Positions 7,694-15,173 of a DNA stretch of 20,332 nt are shown piece by piece. Position 1 is the first letter of the stretch. Each line of letters begins with the position of its first letter. The stretch is from Candidatus Atribacteria bacterium (GTDB lineage Bacteria; Bipolaricaulota; Bipolaricaulia; UBA7950; UBA9294), in the NCBI GenBank assembly GCA_004525685.1, contig SPBW01000018.1, positions 1-20,332 on the forward strand. The letters are read 5' to 3'. Below the pieces are notes generated by a model. The model saw only the letters and a list, made by a program, of their open reading frames with translations, had not been told where the DNA came from and made no database searches. Position numbers and translations under genes: made by a program.

Positions 7694-9054
7694 ACTTCAA
7701 GGAGATCGCGAAACGAAGCGAAACTGGCCGACTCATTGAGTCAAAAGATTTCCTCATGAAATCTGTAGCGGCCAATGCGATGACGTTGAGCAAGGAATAC
7801 GAGATCACCTGGGATGGGAAGACGTTCCTCAATCTTGACGATGACATGGCTGACCGCTGCTTCCAGGCGGGCAAGGAGCTGTTCATCAACACGGGCTTGT
7901 ACAGCATGAACAGCCACCGAGTCGTGCAGTTCTCGGAAAGCGAAGTCGATGACGCACTTCGCTTCACTCGGGCTCAGGTCTCAATGGGCACCGGCAAAGA
8001 CCAGGTGACGATCCATCACCGCCAGGTTGAAGACGAGCGAAAGCCATTCATCTTCTGTGGCCCGTTCAACGCCAACGTGCATGAAGACATGTTCGTGAAG
8101 CTCAACGAAGCCTTCAGCCAGGAGAAGATCGTGGATTGCTTGTTCTTCCCAGGCTACCTAAATGAAGTGGACGGCCAGCTGATTCGACCCACTTCGGCAT
8201 TGGCGAGTCGGGCCGCCATCCTCTATGGGCAGTGGGCGCGTGAAGCCGTACGGCGCGGCGGGCGGCCTGGGATGGCGATTGCCGGACATGCTGTGATGGC
8301 TCCTGCGGAGATTGCCAGCACCAATGAAGAATGGGGACTTCGGTCGACGGATCCACGGGCGATGGTCCTCATCTCTGAACTGCAGGTCGACGACGTCACG
8401 CTAACCCGGCTGGCCTACTACTTGTCGTACGGCTGTCCCATTTACATGGCGTTTACTCCGCTGATCGGAGGCTATGGAGGGGGGCTGCCGGGAACTGCTG
8501 TTGTGGCCGTTGCCTCGTTCATTGCTTCGATCATGCTTGGTGGAGAAATCGTCCACATCGGTCCGCAGCACATGAAGTATAAGCAGCAGACCAATCAGCA
8601 TTCGTTGTTCCTGGCAAGCTTGGCAAACCAAGCTGTGGCCCGAAACAGCAACATCATTGCCACAACCAGCCATACCACGTCGGGGCGCCCAGGATCGGCG
8701 CAGTACGCTCATGAGTTCTCTGCTCTTGCGCTCACCGCAGTGACCAGCGGAAGCAATGTGAGCGGACCACGGCCTGCAGAGCCACTGGGGAACAACCATG
8801 TGAGTCCGCTGATGGGTAAGCTGTTTGCTGAGGTTGCCCATGCGGCAGCCGGCATGAGCAGGGCTGTGGCTACGCCGATTGTTGAAGCCCTCTACGACAA
8901 GTACAAAGACCACCTTGACCTGGGAACGGCGCCGAAGGGGCAACCGTTCGAAGAACTCTACGACCTGGATACGTTGACGCCTACGCCAGAGCACCAGGCG
9001 CTTTACGATCAGGTCAAAGAGGAACTCATTAACCTTGGCATACCGCTGATTTGA
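7681..9054 (+). CDS. MtmB-family methylamine-type corrinoid methyltransferase lacking pyrrolysine
   Basis: A homologue of monomethylamine:corrinoid methyltransferase (MtmB) over its whole length: 457 aa against about 458. Landmarks matching the family as I recall it are the N-terminal helical region, MGTGKDQV (family LGTGRDAV), GRPGM, the SELQVD segment (family NELKID), IGGYGGG (family FGGYAGG), and the C-terminus with APKGQPFEELYDLDTLTPTPE (family APAGKTFQECYDVKTVTPTEE). MtmB places pyrrolysine, encoded by UAG, directly after GRPGM. Here that position is Ala, codon GCG at 8275-8277, and there is no in-frame stop. ATG 7681 overlaps the corrinoid gene by 13 nt. GTG 7690 (GTGA overlap, AAGGAAGG 9 nt upstream) may be the true start. 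It should methylate the adjacent corrinoid protein from an unidentified N-methyl or other methyl donor. Confidence 0.9.
   Translation: MGQVNFKEIAKRSETGRLIESKDFLMKSVAANAMTLSKEYEITWDGKTFLNLDDDMADRCFQAGKELFINTGLYSMNSHRVVQFSESEVDDALRFTRAQVSMGTGKDQVTIHHRQVEDERKPFIFCGPFNANVHEDMFVKLNEAFSQEKIVDCLFFPGYLNEVDGQLIRPTSALASRAAILYGQWAREAVRRGGRPGMAIAGHAVMAPAEIASTNEEWGLRSTDPRAMVLISELQVDDVTLTRLAYYLSYGCPIYMAFTPLIGGYGGGLPGTAVVAVASFIASIMLGGEIVHIGPQHMKYKQQTNQHSLFLASLANQAVARNSNIIATTSHTTSGRPGSAQYAHEFSALALTAVTSGSNVSGPRPAEPLGNNHVSPLMGKLFAEVAHAAAGMSRAVATPIVEALYDKYKDHLDLGTAPKGQPFEELYDLDTLTPTPEHQALYDQVKEELINLGIPLI
8275..8277 (+). other. GCG (Ala) at the pyrrolysine position of an MtmB homologue
   Basis: This codon follows the GRPGM motif. 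In characterised MtmB proteins the matching codon is UAG, read as pyrrolysine, the residue thought to bind and orient monomethylamine for attack by Co(I). The Ala here removes that group entirely, so the enzyme must hold its substrate in another way. The alignment rests on my memory of the archaeal sequence but is anchored on both sides by identical residues. Confidence 0.82.
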
Positions 9055-9073
9055 GTACGAAGAAGGAGGCGCT

Positions 9074-10528
9074 TTGAGATTCCAACCAACCCTCAAGGTT
9101 CTTAGTGACGATCAGATCTATCGGATTCATCAGGCTGCACTCCAGATGCTCATGGATCCTGGCGTGCTGGTGAAATCTGAGGAAGCCCGTAGATTGTTGG
9201 CGCAGGCCGGAGCGGAAGTCGATGAGAAGACAATGATTTGCCGTATCCCCGGCTACATCGTTGAAGAGTGTCTGCGAAAAGCCCCTTCAGCGTTCACGGT
9301 GTACGCACGGGATTGCGCGAATGACGTTCACGTATCCACGACCAGCGTCCATATCGAGCCGATGATCGGTCGGCTGAATTGCTATGACCACGCATCCCGT
9401 CAAGCACTCCCTACCACTCTCAAGGACGTGGGAGACCTGATAAGGATTGCAGATGCTATGCCCAACTACCATCTTCTGCACTCGGGCGCCATCATGCCCC
9501 AAATCGATGGCATCCCGATCCGGGCGACACATGCGTATGGCTATCTAGAATCCGTCCGGAACTCCACCAAGCCCGTGAAAGCCACGTCGCGAGAGAAGAT
9601 TATGGCTGAGGACTGTCTCAGAATGGTCGCCGTCGTCGCCGGCGGCGAAGCGGAGCTTAGACGTAGACCTTGCACATTTACGACCGACAACCCCGTTGCC
9701 CCACTTCATCATGACAGAGATCAGATGGAAGGGGCGCTTCTTTACGCAAGCTACGGGATTCCGATCGATGTCACGTCTGAGCCGCAGGCGGGAGCCACCA
9801 GCCCGGTCACGATTGCCGGCCTTCTGGCTCAGCAAACAGCCGATGTCATCAGCGGAATCACGATCATTCAATTGGCGAATCCGGGGAATCCGGTGTGGTA
9901 CGGTACCTGCGGATCGATCATGGACATGCGTGTCGGCCGCATCGCCATTGGCGCCATCGAGATGGGGCTCATCAATGTCGCGAGTGCTCAGATTGCTCAC
10001 TTCTACGATGTCCCCTGTCGAGGGACTGCTTCGGCGACGGATTCCAAGGAATTGGATTTCCAAGCAGGCTACGAGAAGACGTCCGTCATGACGATGGCCG
10101 TTCTGGGTGGCGTTAACAAGATCTTCTACCCAGGAACCATGGAAGGCGCCATGACAGTCAGCAAGGAAGGTTTGGTTCTCGATAACGAAATCGCCGGGGC
10201 CATCTACAGGGTATTGGAAGGGATCGACGTTGTGGATAACACCCTGGGAGTGCAGCTGGCGCAAAAGGTTGGACCGGGAGGGCATTATCTCAACCAGCGG
10301 CATACGATGCAGTTCATACGGCAAGAGCAATTCATGCCGCTTCTTGCAGATCGTCAGATCCGTGAGCGATGGGAAGCAGCAGGCCAAAAGAACATGGTGG
10401 CCAAAGCCCACGACACCGTCGTTAAGATTCTGGCCGAACACCAAGTCGATCCGCTGCCTGAGGGAACCGAAGAGGAACTGAAGCGGATCGTTCGTGAAAT
10501 CGAGAAGCGAGAGGAGAAGCGATCTTGA
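9074..10528 (+). CDS. MttB-family corrinoid methyltransferase, non-pyrrolysine
   Basis: A 484-aa member of the trimethylamine methyltransferase (MttB) family, a TIM-barrel enzyme that transfers a methyl group from a quaternary or tertiary amine to a corrinoid protein. Evidence includes the N-terminal LLAQAGAEVDEKT...RIP...VEECLRKAP pattern, IMDMRVGRIAIGAIEMGLINVASAQIAHFY-type core (about 290-312), CRGTASATDSKELDFQAGYEK (from about 315) and VLDNEI. In trimethylamine-specific MttB a pyrrolysine occurs just before the (S/T)DSK stretch; here that residue is Ala321 with no UAG. It therefore belongs with the non-Pyl group that includes glycine-betaine and carnitine demethylases. The start is TTG 9074 with AAGGAGG at 9063-9069. 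The stop overlaps the next gene as TTGA. Substrate not predictable. Confidence 0.9.
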   Translation: MRFQPTLKVLSDDQIYRIHQAALQMLMDPGVLVKSEEARRLLAQAGAEVDEKTMICRIPGYIVEECLRKAPSAFTVYARDCANDVHVSTTSVHIEPMIGRLNCYDHASRQALPTTLKDVGDLIRIADAMPNYHLLHSGAIMPQIDGIPIRATHAYGYLESVRNSTKPVKATSREKIMAEDCLRMVAVVAGGEAELRRRPCTFTTDNPVAPLHHDRDQMEGALLYASYGIPIDVTSEPQAGATSPVTIAGLLAQQTADVISGITIIQLANPGNPVWYGTCGSIMDMRVGRIAIGAIEMGLINVASAQIAHFYDVPCRGTASATDSKELDFQAGYEKTSVMTMAVLGGVNKIFYPGTMEGAMTVSKEGLVLDNEIAGAIYRVLEGIDVVDNTLGVQLAQKVGPGGHYLNQRHTMQFIRQEQFMPLLADRQIRERWEAAGQKNMVAKAHDTVVKILAEHQVDPLPEGTEEELKRIVREIEKREEKRS

Positions 10529-11532
10529 AGGACATCGAATTCATTTACCTAAACCAGCGGGACGTAATTGCTACCGGAGTGGACATGGCCGTAGCGATTG
10601 AGGCCGTCGAAGACGCATTCCGGCATCACATGGCAGGCAAGACAATCCTGCCATACAAGACCGTTGTGGATCTTGGGGAAATCGAGCGGGGTCGCGGGAA
10701 TGCCATGCCCGGCTATGTGGGCGGGGATTACGAAGCGCTCGGTATCAAGTGGATCGCCGGGTTCCCCCAGAATCCGCGCAAGAATGGTCTCCCGCGGGCT
10801 ACCGGGTTCTTCATCCTCAACGATTCATGGACGGGTGTGCCCTTGTCCGTCATGGATTGCACATGGCTGAGCGCACTTCGTACTGGCGCTGTGACCGGTG
10901 CAGGAGCGAAGGTCCTCGCCCGCAAGGACTCAGAATCCGTAGCGATTATCGGGGCCGGGGTGCAGGGTCGGACACAGCTGGAAGCGCTCCTTGTTGCCCT
11001 TCCTGGCCTTCGAACGGTTCGTGCCTTTGATATCAACAGGCAAACGTCGGAGCGATTCGCTGAAGACATGAGTGCGGCCTACGGACTCGATGTCACAGCA
11101 GTCGATAGTGCAGAAGAGGCAGTTGTGGGCGCCGACATCATCGTCACGGTGACCGTCGCAAACGAGCCGATCGTGAAGGATGCCTGGATCAAACCGGGCA
11201 GCTTCTTCTCTGCCGTGGGTTCCTACCAGGAGCAGGAGTTCGAGGCCGTCATCAACTCCGATTTGATCGTGGTAGATGACACCGAGACCGTCCTACATCG
11301 TGGAACACCGGTGGTCGCGCTCATGTTGAACGACAACATGATTACCAGAGAGCGGATCCTCGATTTCGGAGATCTGCTCACCGGTGCCAAGCCGGGACGA
11401 ACCAGCGACGACCAGCGAGTCTTCTTCTCGCCGATTGGTATGGGCATCCACGACATCTGCCTGTGCCACAAGGTCTATTGGGCCGCGAAGGAGAAGGGCA
11501 TCGGGACGCCACTGAAGCTGTTTGGAACATAG
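10525..11532 (+). CDS. Ornithine cyclodeaminase/mu-crystallin family protein
   Basis: A 335-aa NAD(P)-binding protein of the ornithine cyclodeaminase, alanine dehydrogenase and ketimine reductase group. The conserved LGIKWIAGFPQNP segment carries the family's Lys (K75). The Rossmann motif IIGAGVQGRTQ (G143-x-G145-x-x-G148) lies in mid-protein, and SVMD and ALRTGA stretches are typical of the fold. TTG 10525 overlaps the MttB-family stop as TTGA, with GAGGAG at 10511-10516. Members oxidise or reduce C-N bonds of amino or imino acids. With the octopine-dehydrogenase-type gene it makes two candidate enzymes for an amino-acid or N-methyl-amino-acid product. True ornithine cyclisation to proline is not implied by the neighbours. 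Confidence 0.87.
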   Translation: MKDIEFIYLNQRDVIATGVDMAVAIEAVEDAFRHHMAGKTILPYKTVVDLGEIERGRGNAMPGYVGGDYEALGIKWIAGFPQNPRKNGLPRATGFFILNDSWTGVPLSVMDCTWLSALRTGAVTGAGAKVLARKDSESVAIIGAGVQGRTQLEALLVALPGLRTVRAFDINRQTSERFAEDMSAAYGLDVTAVDSAEEAVVGADIIVTVTVANEPIVKDAWIKPGSFFSAVGSYQEQEFEAVINSDLIVVDDTETVLHRGTPVVALMLNDNMITRERILDFGDLLTGAKPGRTSDDQRVFFSPIGMGIHDICLCHKVYWAAKEKGIGTPLKLFGT

Positions 11533-11949
11533 ATGGGGTTAAAGGCCATGGGATTCGTAATCGACGTCGAGCGATGTACCGAGTGCAGGCGATGCATGAT
11601 CGCCTGTTCGTTGGCGAAGTCCGGAGGCGTGCGGATGCAGAGCTCGCGGATCGGCATCACGCCGAATTGGCCGGACCTCCCGAAAATCCTGGTGTGCCGC
11701 TTCGAAGACTGTGCCGGGCACCCGTGCATCGAGGCCTGTCCCGTGGCGGCGATTCGCGAGTCAGCTGGCGTTGTTCTCATTGACGCCGAAACGTGCATCG
11801 GCTGCGGCGCTTGTGAAGTCGTCTGCCCCTATCAGGCGATCAAGCTCGAAGATGGAAAAGCTCTCAAGTGTGATCTCTGCGGGGGAGATCCCGCGTGCAT
11901 CAAGGAGTGCGTGACGGGCGCAATACGGGACAAGGGGGTGGCAGATTGA
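11533..11949 (+). CDS. Four-cluster [4Fe-4S] ferredoxin-type electron-transfer protein
   Basis: A 138-aa iron-sulfur protein with 16 cysteines in the HycB/DmsB-like four-cluster arrangement: C15/18/21/25, C55/60/65/69, C88/91/94/98 and C113/116/122/126. It starts directly after the upstream TAG (ATG 11533), although ATG 11548 with AAAGG before it is also possible. It has no signal peptide or membrane segment, so it is cytoplasmic. It overlaps the aldehyde oxidoreductase gene by four bases, and proteins of this kind commonly pair with that enzyme as electron acceptor. It could also serve the PreA-type enzyme further down. Confidence 0.92.
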   Translation: MGLKAMGFVIDVERCTECRRCMIACSLAKSGGVRMQSSRIGITPNWPDLPKILVCRFEDCAGHPCIEACPVAAIRESAGVVLIDAETCIGCGACEVVCPYQAIKLEDGKALKCDLCGGDPACIKECVTGAIRDKGVAD

Positions 11950-13766
11950 CCGGCAGCATGTTCGATCGAATGCTCCGAATCGACGTCGGTGAGAAGACCT
12001 CCTCACTGTGGGCTGTGCCGGACGATGTGCGCTCCTATCTCGGCGGGATGGGATACGGGGTTAAGATCCTTAGCGACGAAGTTGATCCGCGGATTGATCC
12101 TCGATCCCCCGACAACAAGGTCGTGCTGACTGTGGGACCGCTGACCGGGACATCGGCGCCCATGCATGCCCAATCCTGCATCGTCACCAAGTCACCGCTA
12201 ACCGGGACAATCTTGAATTCCTACGCCGGTGGATTCCTGGGACCCGAAATCAAGTTCTGCGGTCTCGATGGAATCATCTTTGAGGGAGCGGGGGCTGACT
12301 GGATCATCGTCCTCATTGACGATGATCGTGTTCGCTTCGAATCAGCTGCGGACATTGTTGGCAAGACAACCGAGGAGGCTGAGACCTACATCAAAGAGAC
12401 GTACGGCAACGACTATCGGACGATGTCGATCGGACCCGCTGGAGAGCGTGGCGTGGCCATGGCCGGAGCGTTCTCCGAGACGAGGGCGTTTGGCCGCGGT
12501 GGCGCGGGCGCCGTACTCGGATCGAAACGGATCAAGGCCATCGGAGTTCGGGGAACTCACAGCATCACAACTGCGGACGCAGGCCTTTTCAGCAAGCTGA
12601 CCGCGCAGAACATGGAGGTTCTCCGTGCCGCTCGAGCCGAGGAGTATGGCTTGTTGGGGATCTTCTCGAAATACGGTACCGGCGGCGGCATGCCGTTGGT
12701 TCAAGGGCGTGGCGCGCTTCCAACCAAGAACCATACCTACGGCAGCTTCGATGGAGCGGAGAAGATCGATGGCCCGTTCTACGAGGAGAACCTCTACACC
12801 CGTCGGATCGCGTGTTTCGGTTGCCCGGTTCATTGCGGAAGGATCCACAAGTTTAGAGGCGCAGATGGTGGGAAGCTTTGGGGAAGAGGGCCGGAGTATG
12901 AGACGATGTTCTCTCTTGGCTCCAATCTGCTGAACGGCGACGCCGAGATCCTTGCAGAGGCAAACCGTCTGACAGAGCTATACGGCGTGGATAGCCTCAC
13001 CCTCGGAGTCACCATTGCTTGGACGCTAGAGATGGCCGAGGCGGGCAAACTGAGCGTGCCGGGATTGGATCTGCAGTTCGGCAATGCCGACGCAGTGCTT
13101 GGTCTCATACATATGATCTGCATGCGTGAAGGGATAGGCGACATGCTAGCCAAGGGGCCAAGACAGGCCGCCCTGGAGCTGGGGAATGGCGGCCTAGGAC
13201 GCGCAATGCAGGTGAAAAATTCCGGATTCGCGGCTTGGATGCCAAGACGGATGAAGGGGACAGGCCTGGCGTACGCGACCTCCAATCGAGGCGCATGCCA
13301 CAAACGGGCGCCGATTGGGGCCGAAATCGCTGGTGTGATAGACATGGACAGCTATGAAGGCAAGGCTGCCGTGCTCATTGAAACTCAGAACAGCGTGAAT
13401 GCCATCTTCACCTTGATCAGTTGCCGGTTTCACGAGTTTGCAACTGACCATGACGTCTATCCGAAATTCATTGCAGCTGCGACTGGGCGCGCCATCCAGT
13501 GGGACGAGATGGTCACTCTGGGCGAGCGAATCTGGAACTTGGAGAAGCTGTTCAATCTGAAGGCAGGACTGACCAGAGACGACGACAACTTGCCCGGGAA
13601 GTGCTATGAACCCGTCCTTGGCAAGACCTCGCAATCAGCAGTGATGGTAGAGGAGAAGTTCGAGGCAATGCTCGATGAGTACTACAGCTTGAGGGGCTGG
13701 GATTCGGAAGGCATCCCTGGGAAGAGAAAACTGGACGAACTGGGCATCGGGGACTACGCCATGTGA
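11946..13766 (+). CDS. Aldehyde ferredoxin oxidoreductase family (tungsten/molybdenum bis-pterin)
   Basis: A protein of about 606 aa that oxidises an aldehyde to its carboxylic acid with ferredoxin as acceptor. The N-terminus (FDRMLRIDV, then YLGGMGYGVKIL) is the family pattern. The [4Fe-4S] ligands appear as C290-x2-C293-x3-C297 (CFGCPVHC) and C493 (SCRFHEF), nearly the same numbering as recalled for the Pyrococcus enzyme (288, 291, 295, 494). I chose TTG 11946 because it overlaps the ferredoxin stop (TTGA) and has AAGGGGGTG before it. ATG 11958 is possible, and the open frame reaches back to 11895 inside the ferredoxin gene. The aldehyde is unknown; it may come from oxidative amine cleavage in the same pathway. 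Metal choice (W or Mo) cannot be told. Confidence 0.92.
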   Translation: MTGSMFDRMLRIDVGEKTSSLWAVPDDVRSYLGGMGYGVKILSDEVDPRIDPRSPDNKVVLTVGPLTGTSAPMHAQSCIVTKSPLTGTILNSYAGGFLGPEIKFCGLDGIIFEGAGADWIIVLIDDDRVRFESAADIVGKTTEEAETYIKETYGNDYRTMSIGPAGERGVAMAGAFSETRAFGRGGAGAVLGSKRIKAIGVRGTHSITTADAGLFSKLTAQNMEVLRAARAEEYGLLGIFSKYGTGGGMPLVQGRGALPTKNHTYGSFDGAEKIDGPFYEENLYTRRIACFGCPVHCGRIHKFRGADGGKLWGRGPEYETMFSLGSNLLNGDAEILAEANRLTELYGVDSLTLGVTIAWTLEMAEAGKLSVPGLDLQFGNADAVLGLIHMICMREGIGDMLAKGPRQAALELGNGGLGRAMQVKNSGFAAWMPRRMKGTGLAYATSNRGACHKRAPIGAEIAGVIDMDSYEGKAAVLIETQNSVNAIFTLISCRFHEFATDHDVYPKFIAAATGRAIQWDEMVTLGERIWNLEKLFNLKAGLTRDDDNLPGKCYEPVLGKTSQSAVMVEEKFEAMLDEYYSLRGWDSEGIPGKRKLDELGIGDYAM

Positions 13767-13809
13767 CGGATGGGGTCTCGTTGAGGCGGATGGACGAAGA
13801 GGAGAGCGG

Positions 13810-14685
13810 ATGAGATACCTCAAACCGAGTAGTGTCAGCGAAGCGGCGGATGTGTTGGAATCCTCGCGAGGCATGATTCTGGCAGGCGGCACCGATGCGT
13901 ATGTGTACATGGCCGAAGGCTTTTGCCATCCTGAAACGCTGATTGATATCAGCAGTATTGACACCCTGCGGGGAATCTACGTCGCCACCGACGACCGCGA
14001 AGAGGAAGTGATTCGGATCGGTGCCTGCACGACCATCGCTGAGATTGCAGCATCGCAAGACCTTCCCACGTGCTTGCGCCAAGGAGCCAGGGCAGTCGGC
14101 TCCCCCCAGATCAGAAATCTAGGCACGATTGGCGGGAATGTCTGCAACGCTTCCCCTTGTGGCGATACGCTTGCTCCACTGCTTTGTCTTGATGCGCGAT
14201 TCGTTCTTCGCGCTTCCGGTGGAACCCGCGTCATTGCGTGTGAAGACTTCTTCACGGGACCGAAGAAAACCGTCCTCAAGCCAAATGAGTTCCTAGAGTT
14301 CATTGAACTGCCTGCCTCATCCTGCGGAAAAGCATCGGCGTTCCGGATGATTGGTAACCGAAAAGGCCAGGCGATCTCACAGGCAAATGCCTCGGTGAGC
14401 CTCGTGATGGTCGACGGAAGAATGTCAGATCTTCGAGTAGCAGTCGGGAGTGTAGCCCCTGTACCTCTTCGTCTGGGGAAGCTCGAGGAGTTCTTGACCG
14501 GGAAGCGCGTCAAGGAAGTCAGCCTAGCGATGTTCAAGGAGCCGATTCTAGAAGGAATTCGCCCCATCGATGACGTCCGTTCCAGCGCGAGCTACAGACA
14601 GGAAGTGACGGTCGCACTGGTCTTTGATGCGCTGGCGGAGTGTGCCAGCAAGGACTCGGGAGAATGCGAAGGAGCAGGCGCATGA
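13810..14685 (+). CDS. Molybdenum hydroxylase FAD-binding subunit (xanthine dehydrogenase family)
   Basis: The 291-aa medium subunit of a heterotrimeric xanthine-dehydrogenase-type enzyme. It binds FAD through ILAGGTDA (23-30) and IRNLGTIGGNVCNASPCGD (101-119) and passes electrons from the Fe-S subunit to an acceptor. ATG 13810 has AGAGGAG 6 nt upstream. The 43-bp gap from the aldehyde oxidoreductase gene contains nothing recognisable. The FAD, FeS, Mo subunit order that follows is a common bacterial one. The stop overlaps the next start as ATGA. Confidence 0.92.
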   Translation: MRYLKPSSVSEAADVLESSRGMILAGGTDAYVYMAEGFCHPETLIDISSIDTLRGIYVATDDREEEVIRIGACTTIAEIAASQDLPTCLRQGARAVGSPQIRNLGTIGGNVCNASPCGDTLAPLLCLDARFVLRASGGTRVIACEDFFTGPKKTVLKPNEFLEFIELPASSCGKASAFRMIGNRKGQAISQANASVSLVMVDGRMSDLRVAVGSVAPVPLRLGKLEEFLTGKRVKEVSLAMFKEPILEGIRPIDDVRSSASYRQEVTVALVFDALAECASKDSGECEGAGA

Positions 14686-15173
14686 TGATTCGATTCAAGT
14701 GCAATGGGAAAGCCGTGCAGCTGGAAGCTGAGCCAGAGGCTCGCGTCATCGATGTGCTTCGAGACGGGCTCGGACTTACGGGAACGAAGGAAGGATGCGG
14801 CCGCGGGGAGTGCGGTGCCTGCACGATTTTGCTGGACGGGAAGCCGGTGAATTCATGCCTCCTTCTTGCCGGGAAGATCGCAGACCGAGAGATCACAACG
14901 ATTGAGGGCATCGCCAGCGAGGATGGGGCTCTTCATCCTATTCAGGAGGCGTTTCTTGACAAGGGCGCCGTACAGTGCGGGTTCTGTACTCCAGGAATGG
15001 TCCTCAGCACCAAGGCGCTCTTGGATGAGAACGAGACACCGGAGCTAGAAGAGATTGAAGAGGCTTTGTCTGGGAATCTCTGTCGATGCACTGGATATGG
15101 AAAAATCGTCGAAGCCGTCCGCGAAGCGGGACAACGGCTGATGCACGAGAGCGATCAGCAGGGAGACGCATGA
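14682..15173 (+). CDS. Molybdenum hydroxylase [2Fe-2S] subunit
   Basis: A 163-aa small subunit with two [2Fe-2S] sites. The N-terminal plant-ferredoxin type uses C39, C44, C47 and C59 (EGCGRGECGACT...SC). The C-terminal helical type uses C99, C102, C134 and C136 (QCGFCTPG...LCRCTGY). It carries electrons from the molybdenum centre to the FAD. The ATG at 14682 overlaps the previous stop (ATGA) with AAGGAG upstream; ATG 14685 is equally in frame. An earlier in-frame start at 14640 lies inside the FAD-subunit gene and is not used. Length is normal. Confidence 0.93.
   Translation: MMIRFKCNGKAVQLEAEPEARVIDVLRDGLGLTGTKEGCGRGECGACTILLDGKPVNSCLLLAGKIADREITTIEGIASEDGALHPIQEAFLDKGAVQCGFCTPGMVLSTKALLDENETPELEEIEEALSGNLCRCTGYGKIVEAVREAGQRLMHESDQQGDA

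Noticed and set aside
8401..9096. 231-codon minus-strand frame
   Set aside because: Antisense to the MtmB-family gene with no recognisable domain.
9545..10444. 299-codon minus-strand frame
   Set aside because: Exactly antisense to the MttB-family gene, with no domain similarity; a shadow of codon bias.
7681..10528. In-frame amber codon for pyrrolysine in the methyltransferases
   Set aside because: Both frames are uninterrupted sense codons through the pyrrolysine positions, so no pyrrolysine decoding is needed here.
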